Shown: positions 9,504 through 18,304 of the stretch, one piece after another
How positions within the stretch are numbered: position 1 is the first letter of the stretch
How the letters are laid out: the number at the start of each line of letters is the position of its first letter
Source: Mesotaenium endlicherianum
Lineage: Eukaryota > Streptophyta > Zygnematophyceae > Zygnematales > Mesotaeniaceae
Direction of reading: 5' to 3'
DNA length: 22,804 nucleotides
Assembly (NCBI GenBank): GCA_009602735.1
Contig: WELA01007148.1
Location: 176,588 to 199,391 of the forward strand
Notes under the pieces: model-generated
What the model was told of the DNA's origin: nothing
Databases searched by the model: none
The model's input: only the letters and a program-made list of their open reading frames with translations
Program-made: the position numbers and the translations under genes

Positions 9504-12500
9504 ATGCCCAGAATGCTCAGCAATACTGTCATGGGTTGCTCTGCTCAGTTGACCCAGGGCCTGGCCATGACACCAAGCTCTATCGAGCTTCAATGGCCGA
9601 CTACAGCGTCTATGTCATCTGCATCTTCCAAATTTGTCCTCCAAAGCACCCTCGCCCTTCATCTGAGGAGAGTTTCCCCCAGGCCGCATGCCACATGCAG
9701 AGCAGGACGGATCTCCTCTGCCTTTCATCCCTCTGCTGATGGGATGTGCTGGAGGCTCGGGGATCAAAAAGATCACATTAGTGAATCATGTGCAGAGAAC
9801 AGCAGAGGACTTGTGCAAGGTAGTACTTTCCATGCTCGCTCTGCCAGCAAGCAGAGGGCAGCCACCTGTAGAGCGTCAGCGGTGGACGTGCTGCAGGCGA
9901 CAAGTGGCAGCTGGAGGCCAGTCCTTGAGCATCTGCTGTCAGTGGCAGCCATTGCAGCTGCCTATGTGGCCGGCCTGTCGCAGTCGACAGAGACCGAGTC
10001 TTCCGCTCTCGTCGTTCTGCCAGCTTCTCGCACGGGCGCCGCCTGGCAGGAAGCATTCGAGGGTGACGAGGAGGAAGGGGGCGACGGTCACGCTGCACGC
10101 GTGCAAATTGGCCCCAGGGGTGGTAGAGGGTAGGTCATCAGGGTCCCACTTATTGAAGCCCAGCCCAGCCTAGCCTTCCCCAGATGCCCCCCCCCCCCCC
10201 CCCCCNNNNNNNNNNNNNNNNNNNNNNNNNNNNNNNCCCCCCCCCCCCCTCCTTTCTAAAACAGGACAAAGGACGCAATTTGAAAGGGCCTTGTCATTTG
10301 CAGCAGCCCGAGGTGCCAGGGCAGAAATGCAGGCAGGCGGGGGGGCAGGCAGGCGGGCGTGCCAGCTGGCTGATCGGGGGTGAATGGTGGGGGTGCCCTT
10401 TCCTAGAGAAGAAGCTTCAGAGGAAGATATGACACACTTTGAGAGAGGATGGTTGGAGAATGCCCAGAGTGGGAAGGCACGCAGTCGGGAAGGAGTCTCT
10501 TGAGAGAGGTGAGGATCGTCGAGAGGGCAACAGGCGCGTTCTGGATGGATGGATGGATGGATGGATGGACAGGTGGGTGGGGTGGGTGGCACCCATTTGC
10601 GGTGCTTCTGCAACATATATGGGATTTTTTTAATAAAAATTGGGCTTTTTTGGGGGGGGGGGAGGAGAGGAAGAGTCTGGGGGCCAGAAGCGAAGAAGTG
10701 AGGGCAGCATCTGGGGTTGGTGAATTGCTGGGGCAGAGGGCTTAGAGTCTGGACTCTCGAGTGGTTATTTTAGATCGGAGCTATATCTTGCAGCAAAGCA
10801 TCACCAGCCGCAGCTGCAGCAGCAGCGTGACAGCGCCTGCCAGGCAGTCAGGCAGCGAGCCAGTGAAGGGGAGGCTAGGCAAAATTTCAGGGCAAGGGCT
10901 CCTTTGAAATGACAGTGTCGCTCCGGCAGCTGGCTGGCGCTGTCAGTAAAGGGTATGTGAGTTGTCGTCCTTGCGTGCGCGAGTTTGCACCCTTGCCAGC
11001 CCTTTTGGGCGTCTATGCGCGCTTGCGCAATATCACACTCACACACACACGCACAGACACGTACACACGCACACATGCACGCGCGCAAGTACATACACAC
11101 ACAAAACACCCTGGCCGCACGCATGCGCGCGCGCTCGCGCATGCGGTAGTTCTTGTACACTGCCAGCTACCCTTCAGACGTCCACTCGCTTGTGACATAA
11201 GTCCGCTTTACGTCCGTACAAATGGCCCAGGTGCATGCAGCATGTATGCATGCATGCATCTTCACGCACCTTCGCACGAGCTTCTCTCTCACCTACCTGC
11301 GCTCTTCCTGCTCTCCTCTTTTCTCGGCCCCTGCCTCTCTCCCGCCAGATCTGCACCACCCGGCAAGAGCGCGTCCCAGCCTGGACAAAGCAGAGGCCCA
11401 CCAGCGCATGTCGAGAGGGGCGCACATACAGACACAGCCTTGGCCTTCGCCGCAGGCAGAGGCGCAGGCTCAGACTTAGGCTCAGATACTACCTGCGCAG
11501 AGGGAGCCAGAAATGGAGCCGGAGATGGAGCCGGAGATGGAGCCAATTATGGCGCATTCTACGAGAGAGTCTGGGACGAGATCGGGGTCAAGCTGTCGCC
11601 GCCTCCGTCCTTCCCCCTTCCCTCTCCTACTACTAAGTCCAGGCCTCCGGTGGAAAAGCCCGCGGGTCGAAACCCCCCCTCCTTCTGGGGGGGGACTTGG
11701 GGCACCCCTGGCGGGAGTCAGCAGGGGCAGCAGAGGGAGGCTTTCGAAAATCAGGCAGGGTTTGAATCTGTCCCCCCTGGGAGTCGGCGGGGGGAGAGCG
11801 CGGGGGCCAGCCGGCAGGAGGGGGGCCCTGTGCACTATCTGCAGGCCCTGAAGGGGGGGCCCAGGCGCGAGCTGCTCCGCATCACTGCTGAGACTCTCAG
11901 GCGCCAGGTGTGTGTGTGTGTCCGCTACCTGCCACTTGTTCCCCTCCTTCTGTGCATGTTCTGGCTTGCGCTGACATACACACACACGCACGCGCACACA
12001 CACGCGCACACGGGTGCGTGCATACACACACTCAATGCACAGCTTAGGAAATCTATACCAAAGGCTGGCAGCGGCAGCAGCGGCAGCAGCGGCAGCAGCG
12101 GCTGAGGGAGGGAGAGAGTTAGAAGGAGGGGGAGGGGGATAGGCGGGTGGGTGGGTGGGGCCTGGGCGCGGGTAAGGTAAATTCAATCTTGGAGTGTGTG
12201 AAACTGGCACATACGCGGTGATTGACATCACTTCTGCGGAGCAGAAGGCCTGCAATGATGTGACCCTGCTCCTATTCACCACAATCCTGCCCCCGAATTT
12301 GTGACCGCCAAATGGCAGCCCAGGAGCTACCTGCGCCCCGTCAGCGTCTACTCCCTTGACGTGCACAGAATTCAGGAAGATGATGCCAAAGCAGACAAAA
12401 CGCGTCGACGAGAGTCCACCTGTAAAGTAAGGTGATTGTGACGCCGGGGGGGGGCTCTGGCAGCTCTTGCCAGTTCACACACACTCCATCAGGGGGCAAG

Positions 12501-15096
12501 CGGGGGAGGTCTCACTACACTCTCGTAAAACCCCCAACCCTGAGAGTTAAAATCCGCCCCTGCCCTTCTCTTCCACCGCTGCCCGCCGGCGCGCGCGTGC
12601 AGGTGGCCGCGGTGCCCCCCGAGATTTGCCAGGTGGCGAGCAGTGAGGAGCAGACGCGCGCCTCCAACGCGCTCCTCGCAAGCACCGCTGGCTCCGTCTT
12701 CGGCGCCTGGCTCGACGCGCACCTCGATGGTGGCTCCGCCTGGAGGCCCCGCCGCTCCGGCGGCAGCAGCAGCAGCAGCAACAGCAGCAGCGCGTTTGCC
12801 TCCTCCTCCTCCCCCTTGTCCCCCTCCTCCTCCTCCTCCTCCTCCTTCCCATCCTCCTTCTCCTCGCACTCTTCGTCTGACTCCTCCTACCCATCCGCCT
12901 CGGCCTCCTCCTCCTCCCCCTCCCCGTCCTCCAACTCTTCTTCCGCCTCCCCCTTCGCCCCTTCCTCTCCCTCCTCCTCCACCACCTCCTCCTCCTCCTC
13001 CTCCTCCTCCTCCTCCTTAGGGTCCTCCTCAGGCTCCAGGGCGGCAGGCGCGATTGCAGCCAGGGCTGCCAACTCCTTAGAGGGTGAGCCCTTAGAGGAG
13101 GAGCTCCTATCCGCTAGTGCTGCAAGTCCTACCTTACGGAAGGCAGGGGGAGGAGAGACGGGCGTGGTGGGGGGGGTGGGGCTGGAAGCGAGAGGGATGG
13201 GGGGAGCAGGCGGCTCCATGGGGGCCAGCGTGGCCTCAGCCGCTGCATCCTCGGGAGAGGAGAGGCAGAGGGAGGCCGCGAGGAGGAGGAGGAGTGGGAG
13301 CGGGGGGGGGAGTAGCAGCAGGCGCAGCGAGGAGAGTGCTGATAGTAAGCACGGCGCAACGAGTTCAGTCGCGGCCTCCAGGATCGCCACCTGTCCTGCG
13401 GACGAGCCGGTCTGCGGTAGCGATGTGTCCAGGCGGGCGCCAGCTGGCGAGATGTCCGGCTCCCCTGCCGCTGCGGCGGTGCTCCCTGGGAAGGAGGAGG
13501 AGGGGGAGGGAGCGGGTTGTGAGGTGTGGCCGGACAGCGAGGCCGACGAGTTGCGGCGCGCGAGGATGGGCGCGTGGCGACAGAAGCTGACCGACAGGTG
13601 GGTGCGCGAGAGCGAGAAGCAGGAGCTGTGGCGCGACGCGATCCTGCTCCTCAGGTTCGGGGAGCTGAGGTACGTACGCGCGTGCGCTCCCTTACACCCC
13701 TCCCCCCTGCCCCTTCTCCTTCTTCCCTTCCTGCTCCCCCCAAGACCCCCCCCTCTCCCNGGCTTCGGGCTTTGCGCTTTTGGCAAAAGGCAGAGGGCAG
13801 GAGGGCAGGAGGGCAGGTGGGCGGGGGGCAGGAGGGCTTTGGGTGAGTGGTGAGGGCGTAGGGCTACCCGCTTTGGCTTCCGGCTTGGGGCTTCAAAGTT
13901 GGGGTTTGGGATGGGGGGTTTTGGGCTTGGGCTTGGTGGCAAGCCCAGCGGGAGTGTGGGGAGTGGGAGCTGCCTGCGTGCTTCCTCTGAGAAGGGTACT
14001 TTGCTACCATCCCTGCATCTGTGCAGAGTTGCGGCTGGTTATTTTCAACGCTCACATGTCGCGTCACATGCATGTTGAACGTCGCTTTCATACTATATGT
14101 ATGGAGGTATGTACATATATACATGGATATATATATATATATATATATATGAATGTCTATGTATGCATGTAAACATGTGTTATATATGTATATATATGTA
14201 CATATATATATGTGTGTGTGTGTAGGTAGTGTGCCACACGCTGCCAGTGCAAGTGCCACGAGGTGGGGGCACAGGCGTACTTGCGCTTTAAACACGGGCC
14301 CCTCTGTTGAGCCCTTCTCATGCTTGAGGCAGCTCCTTTTGCGCGCCTGGATGCATCCGCATCGTTAGTGAACTACGGTGCGTCATAGACTTGAGAAGGA
14401 GGAGGTCCCGAGGCTCTTACTTGTTCGGCTTTGGCTCCACGCAACAGCTCCTTTTCGGATCATGCGCATAGACTGCCGGGCGTGTGCGTGCATTCGGCGT
14501 CATTGAGCACGCAACCTTTTGTCTGCGCTGAATCAGGTTGGCACATGGCAGCAGAGTTTTGCTTGCGTATCGAGCGTGGACGTATATATGTGGTGCTAGA
14601 CGACTAGGATGAGTTTCTCACACTGAAAAGCCGACATATACTGCTGCAAGCAAACATCTTCACGCTACGGGCCAACTCAAGGGATACCAGCATACTGCAG
14701 ACTGTGCCTGTCAGTGAAGACATAAAGTGCTTTCTCAGGCGGCTATGGGTGGGGCACGTGACACTATCAAATTTACTTTCAGATTTTTTGGGCGTGCTCA
14801 AATTGGGCAGGCCGGGCAGTGCCCTCGGGTGGCGATCGTCGTCCTCCGCTCTCGGCTTGCCAGCTGTCCTCGACGACGTCATCATCGCCGTCGCTGACGC
14901 TGTGGCGGGCGCGTATCTGGAGTGTTGGTCGTCTGGCGACGAACATTCTGACGCTCCGGATCTTCCCATGCTCATGCACCGCCAGCTGGCGTTCACACGC
15001 GCCCTCGAGAAGTTCCGCAACGAGGTGAGGGCCCAGTCTCCTGCCACCTGGCACACACGAGATGCTGCCTTCCCCGGCCTCCACCCTCCACCCCCC

Positions 15097-15143
<47 letters not shown>

Positions 15144-18100
15144 CCAGCCTCCCGTCTTAAATTCCTTTTCTTTTGTGTTTCTCTCATTCTTCTTGCACAA
15201 ACGAACCTTAAAATTCTTCTAAAAGTTTCTCTTATTGTTCTTGTAGAATTGAACCGTATTTTCCTCCAAGTTTCTCTTATTATTCTTGTACAAACAAACA
15301 CAAATGGAGGCTCCTTCTGCCTGTAGCGCATGTGGGTTATGGGAAACTCAGACTGCACCGGAAAAAGCGCCCCCATTGGTGCAGGAGCTAGAAGATAGAC
15401 GGAGGAAGGCAAAGAAAAGGGCCCTTCACAAACTTTGCTATCATGTAGCCCATTGACAGTGCTCTGTCGGCCGCCCTCTTTGAACCAGACGCCTTGGTTG
15501 GAGAGGGCGCGTGGGGTGCAATAAGAGACGAGCACGTCAGCATGTACGTGGGTGGGGGGGCAGGCGCGATGGTGACGTGGCCCTGCAGTGATACGTGACA
15601 CCAATATGGCAGTAATGTCGGACAGTGGGGTGTGGTTGCAATCAGGCCCCCCATCATTGTATTGATATGCCAGGTTATCATAACATGCCACAGAATGGGG
15701 TCAGAAGATCTGCACTTCTGGCGCTTATGAAGGAGCAGTACTAGGGAAGCTTCTTCTGCTCTCCTTCTTGGCTGAGCCTCCTATTCTGTGGGCGTCTCCT
15801 CCCACAAAACATATTTGACAACCAAGGGAAACAAAAATGATCACTGCTAAGTAGTCACTTAAGCCAGCAGCCTCCCCTGCTTGCTCTGCCACTCTCCTGC
15901 TGCCAGGTGTCGCTGCGCCGTTGGCTATCGAGGAGATTCTCTTCCATCGAGGCGATTTTCGAGGACCGCTACGACCTCTGGACGCTCAGGAGCGTAGGGG
16001 GGCCAGACAGGCGACAGCTGGCAGCGGCCCAGGAAGGAAAGCCGAGGAAACAGGGGAGCAAGCATCGTACGGGCTCTGTGAGGCCGCCACTTGGCGCTCC
16101 CTCCCGCGCCCCCCTGAGAGCGCTTCTAGACGAATTTGGGAAGCTCAGAAGCAATGAGCATTCTGACGATCGCGCGCGTGCAAGCGCCGGGAGTGGGCAG
16201 AGTGACCCTCTTGTGTATAGCTATGCCGACAGCTGGCACCTTGTCAGCGCGCAGGATGGTTCCGATCGTTGTTTTTCCGACGGCCATAAGCGCGGCTGGG
16301 AAGAGGGCGACGCGGAGGGCGGCAAAGGGAAAATTTTGCTCGGGCGAGAGCAGGAGCGGGAGCACGAGCAGGGATGTGAGCACGAGGACGAACAAGAACG
16401 CGCGCCAGAGCGGGGGAGCGAGAGGGAGCGTGAGCAGGAGTGGGAACGTGAGGGGCCAGCTATGGGAAGGCGAGGAGGACATGATGGGCGAGAGAGAGAA
16501 CCCACAGGGTGGTGGGGCAAACGGCAGGCAGATTCCTACAGCAATAACAACGCACACTCATATGGACGTCAAATGCCTGGCAATTTCGTTGGAAGCGCAT
16601 ACAGCGGTTCAGGTGCTTTTGCCGGCGGCCCTTGGGGGGGGTCTCCAGAGGGACCCGCCAGATTCAGGCCCGCCGAATTGGCGGGAAAGTTGGCGGGAAA
16701 ATTGGCGGGAAAATGGGCAGGAAGGCTCTCCTCCTCCGTGGCCAGCATTGGGTCCAGGACGCCTCTGGGAGGGGCCAGTGTGGAGAGCGAGGCCAGGGGG
16801 GACAGATTTGGAGGGAATGCGTCCGACGTCCCGCGCCGGGGTGCCACCCGGGGAGGATTTGACGTTGTGTTTGAGAGGTGGCAGCTGCCTGCCAGGCGGA
16901 GCCGAGACTTGCGAGCGCTCAAGGGGTGGTAAGTTCTGCTCGGCATCCTTTCATGCAGCTTCTATAATTGTCAATGTCATGCCGGTGTTGCTTGTGTGCT
17001 TGAAAGTATGAGTACCACACGTGCACCTCTACCAACGCGTATGTGTCAACTTGTCTTCCAAGCGGGCCCCCTCCAGACATGGACAGATACAGACACTCTT
17101 GTAGGCACACAGGCGCGCGCGTGCAGACACTCACGCAAAAGTCACAGTAACACGCACACACAGGCACACGGGCGCACACTCATGCGCAACACATGCATGT
17201 GTGACGTCGACATACACGTGCACATGCTCACGCTCAGCAAGCGGGAGGAAGCTGTGCCACTTGTCCTTTGTCAGTGCTTTTGCTTCCCCCTATGACATGC
17301 TTGCATGCTTGTCAAGCTTTGCGTTTGTCTCAATCTGCCCGGGCTGTAGTGATGGGAGAATACTATCGTAAGATGTCTCTCAGCCACAGGAAGGAACCGT
17401 CCTCCCCAAGATCCTGGATGGTGCAGAGATTTGAGGACAATGATGCCACCTTTCCAAAACGCAGCCTAAATCTCAGTCAGTTTGTGCGAACAAAAAGGCA
17501 GAGGGCACGCGCCTAATTATAGGGGCGCCCAGTAGAGCTGCGCAGACAGTCAGCGAGCCAGAGAGCGTCCGGATGAGAAGAGTGGCCCGCACAAGGGCTA
17601 CATTGATCCACATAAAACAAGAGGCAGAAAGAGAGGGCGTGCCCCCCGGTGGGGCGGAGAGGGCTCACGTGGCGGGAGCGCAGGTAGAAGAGGAACTTGC
17701 GCAGCGGCGGCCACACGGGGTTGCCGCTGCCGTCGTCCGCGTCCGGGTCGTCGAGCGGGCGCGCCTCCATGGGCAGGTGCACGTCCGGGTCCACGGGGAT
17801 GGCGGGCGCCTACCCGTAGTACGCCTTGTCCTCCTTCGACATCTCCACCACCTCGTCCTCCTCTTCCCCGGCCCCCTCTGCCGCTCTCTCTTGCTGCGCA
17901 TTGGCCTCTACGCCTGCCTCTGCACCTGCGCCTGTGCCGGCCCGTGCGGTGGCGGCGGCAGCGGCGGGGGCGCCGTAGAGGGCACGCTGCTTGGCCTGGA
18001 ACTCGTCCAGGTCCACCTCGGAGACACCGCCCTTCAGTCCGGGTTCGTCAGATCAAAAAGATCTGGAAGAATGTCGTCGTAGTGCGCAAGCTCGTAGTAA

Positions 18101-18304
18101 TAACAGTCACTTTTGGTTCCGAATGGATGCGTGCGCAGGGGACAGGTGTACTGCACATACTTGGAGGTGGCCGATATCGCGGGCCCTCTCCTGCGAACGC
18201 TCCTCACAAAGCTCGGCAATCTCGTGTCCTTCCTCTTAGTGACGCTGATTGGCCGCTCCCTGGGGCTGGTCTGCCGAGGCATACGTCAGAGCCTGCGGCT
18301 CTGA
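9504..18304 (+). CDS. Ycf55-like (DUF3685) protein, probably plastid-targeted, six-exon model
   Basis: Model exons are 9504-10129, 11349-11907, 12603-13669, 14631-15024, 15907-16928 and 18139-18304. All introns are GT-AG, all phases agree, and the product is about 1277 residues. Family evidence lies in the last three exons: LEKFRNE joined to VSLRRWLSRRFSSIEAIF and EDRYDLW (about 876-907), then RRSRDLRALKG-W-GQVYC (about 1214-1228), and a hydrophobic, glycine-studded C-terminus with LLVTLIGRSLGLVCRGI. This order matches the C-terminal part of cyanobacterial/plastid Ycf55 (PF12452, function unknown) as I remember it. A low-complexity insert of nearly 300 residues, rich in Glu/Arg then Gly, separates the first two pieces. 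Exon 3 carries polyserine from (TCC)n. The first exon is Ser/Arg/Ala-rich, as in transit peptides, with a hydrophobic segment at about residues 140-158. Exons 1-2 rest only on splice signals and phase. The exon 3-4 junction could instead be 13673/14608. Intron 1 holds an assembly gap. Confidence 0.58.
10187..10249. other. Poly-C tract interrupted by a 31-base N gap
   Basis: Nineteen Cs (10187-10205), Ns at 10206-10236, then 13 Cs (10237-10249). The gap probably marks a homopolymer the assembler or sequencer could not cross, so its true length is unknown. It lies inside intron 1 of the Ycf55-like model and does not affect coding frames. Confidence 0.9.
10543..10569 (+). repeat. (GGAT)n microsatellite
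   Basis: Six to seven GGAT units in intron 1 of the Ycf55-like model. No coding value; neighbouring frames translate as Met/Asp/Trp/Gly runs. Confidence 0.85.
11037..11108 (+). repeat. Imperfect (CA)n tract in intron 1
   Basis: CA-rich, alternating purine-pyrimidine DNA with GCAC and GTAC interruptions, followed by GCGCGC runs to about 11140. Long open frames across it on both strands (Thr-His or Val-Cys runs) are artefacts of the repeat. Confidence 0.8.
11508..11545 (+). repeat. 12-bp coding repeat (GAGD units)
   Basis: Three near-identical 12-bp GGAGCCGGAGAT-type units in exon 2 of the Ycf55-like model. They encode Gly-Ala-Gly-Asp in the chosen frame. Confidence 0.7.
11908..12031 (+). repeat. 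(GT)7 at the intron 2 donor and a complementary (CA)n tract downstream
   Basis: The donor of exon 2 is the first GT of a (GT)7 run at 11908-11921. A CA-rich tract lies at about 11975-12031 in the same intron. The two are complementary and could pair in the pre-mRNA. Confidence 0.65.
12067..12103 (+). repeat. 9-bp GGCAGCAGC tandem repeat
   Basis: About four copies of a 9-bp unit inside intron 2 of the Ycf55-like model. It reads as Gly-Ser-Ser if translated, but the flanking stop codons and the chosen splice sites place it in the intron. Confidence 0.75.
12795..13018 (+). repeat. (TCC)n-rich polyserine-coding tract
   Basis: More than 200 bp of almost uninterrupted pyrimidines built on TCC, encoding polyserine in exon 3 of the Ycf55-like model. 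The other frames give polyproline on this strand and polyglutamate or polyarginine on the opposite one. The TCT/TCA/TCG variants and the interspersed Pro/Ala/Phe codons suggest that the serine frame is the selected one. Confidence 0.75.
13793..13836 (+). repeat. GGGCAGGA tandem repeat after a single-N position
   Basis: Imperfect 8-bp units in intron 3 of the Ycf55-like model. A lone N at 13760 just upstream marks an uncertain base in a C-rich tract. G/T-rich degenerate GGGTTTGGG-type sequence follows at 13866-13935. Confidence 0.65.
14097..14226 (+). repeat. AT/GT microsatellite block with (AT)12
   Basis: Compound TATA, ATGTAC and GT repeats inside intron 3, including a perfect (AT)12 at 14127-14150 and (GT)n at about 14208-14223. 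AT-only runs of this kind can extrude as cruciforms and vary in length. Confidence 0.85.
15102..15140 (+). repeat. (CT)n microsatellite in intron 4
   Basis: An uninterrupted 39-bp CT run begins about 80 bases downstream of the exon 4 donor (GTGAGG at 15025). Translation across it gives Leu-Ser or Glu-Arg runs, which are artefacts. Confidence 0.9.
16678..16725 (+). repeat. Four 12-bp repeats coding LAGK, with three E2F-type motifs
   Basis: Units at 16678, 16690 and 16702 are TTGGCGGGAAAG/A and the fourth, at 16714, is diverged. They encode Leu-Ala-Gly-Lys three times, then Trp-Ala-Gly-Arg, within the insert in exon 5 of the Ycf55-like gene. TTGGCGGGAAA is a textbook E2F/DP binding sequence (reverse complement TTTCCCGCCAA). 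Confidence 0.8.
17390..17516 (+). other. Possible alternative last exon of the Ycf55-like gene
   Basis: Within the last intron, an acceptor CCACAG at 17384-17389 opens a frame that completes the split Trp codon left by the 16928 donor. It then runs KEPSSPRSWMVQRF and on to a very basic end RTKRQRARA before TAA at 17514-17516. Use of this exon would replace the conserved hydrophobic C-terminus by about 41 soluble, basic residues. No homologue is recognised. The agreement of phase has a one-in-three chance of being accidental. Confidence 0.3.
17669..18150 (-). pseudogene. Antisense coding-like segment with a frame change and an in-frame TAG
   Basis: Read on the minus strand, an acceptor GTGCAG at 18151 opens YTCPLRTHPFGTKSDCYYYE and then LAHYDDILPDLFDL, to about 18047. 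The plausible continuation, DEPGLKGGVSEVDLDEFQAK, is in another frame. It runs through an Ala-rich, then acidic region to SKEDKAYYG, where a TAG at 17812-17810 interrupts. The same frame then goes on with APAIPVDPDVHLPMEARPLD and WPPLRKFLFYLRSRH, up to a donor CAC|GTGAGC at 17668. No family is recognised. Composition and flanking splice signals look like a real gene, but the two breaks point to a pseudogene or to sequence errors. It overlaps the last exon of the Ycf55-like gene by 12 bp on the opposite strand. Confidence 0.35.

Noticed and set aside
11482..12366. A 294-codon minus-strand frame opposite exon 2 of the Ycf55-like model
   Set aside because: It runs through CA/GT and GCTGCC repeats that yield Arg-Val-Cys and poly-Ala strings. 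It is a shadow of GC-rich exon and repeat DNA.
12887..13942. A 351-codon minus-strand frame rich in Glu, Ser and Pro
   Set aside because: It is the complement of the polyserine exon and the adjoining intron, and it crosses the N at 13760. The plus frame has better splice context and agrees in phase with its neighbours.
14604..15200. Minus-strand frame of 198 codons opposite exon 4 of the Ycf55-like gene
   Set aside because: It reads through the CT microsatellite as Glu-Arg repeats, and the plus strand carries the conserved LEKFRNE motif with a matching donor.
17573..18082. Long plus-strand open frame (169 codons) antisense to the minus-strand segment
   Set aside because: Its composition is Arg/Val/Ala/Gly-rich, as expected for the complement of a GC-rich coding frame. 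It lies in the last intron of the Ycf55-like model and has no motif.
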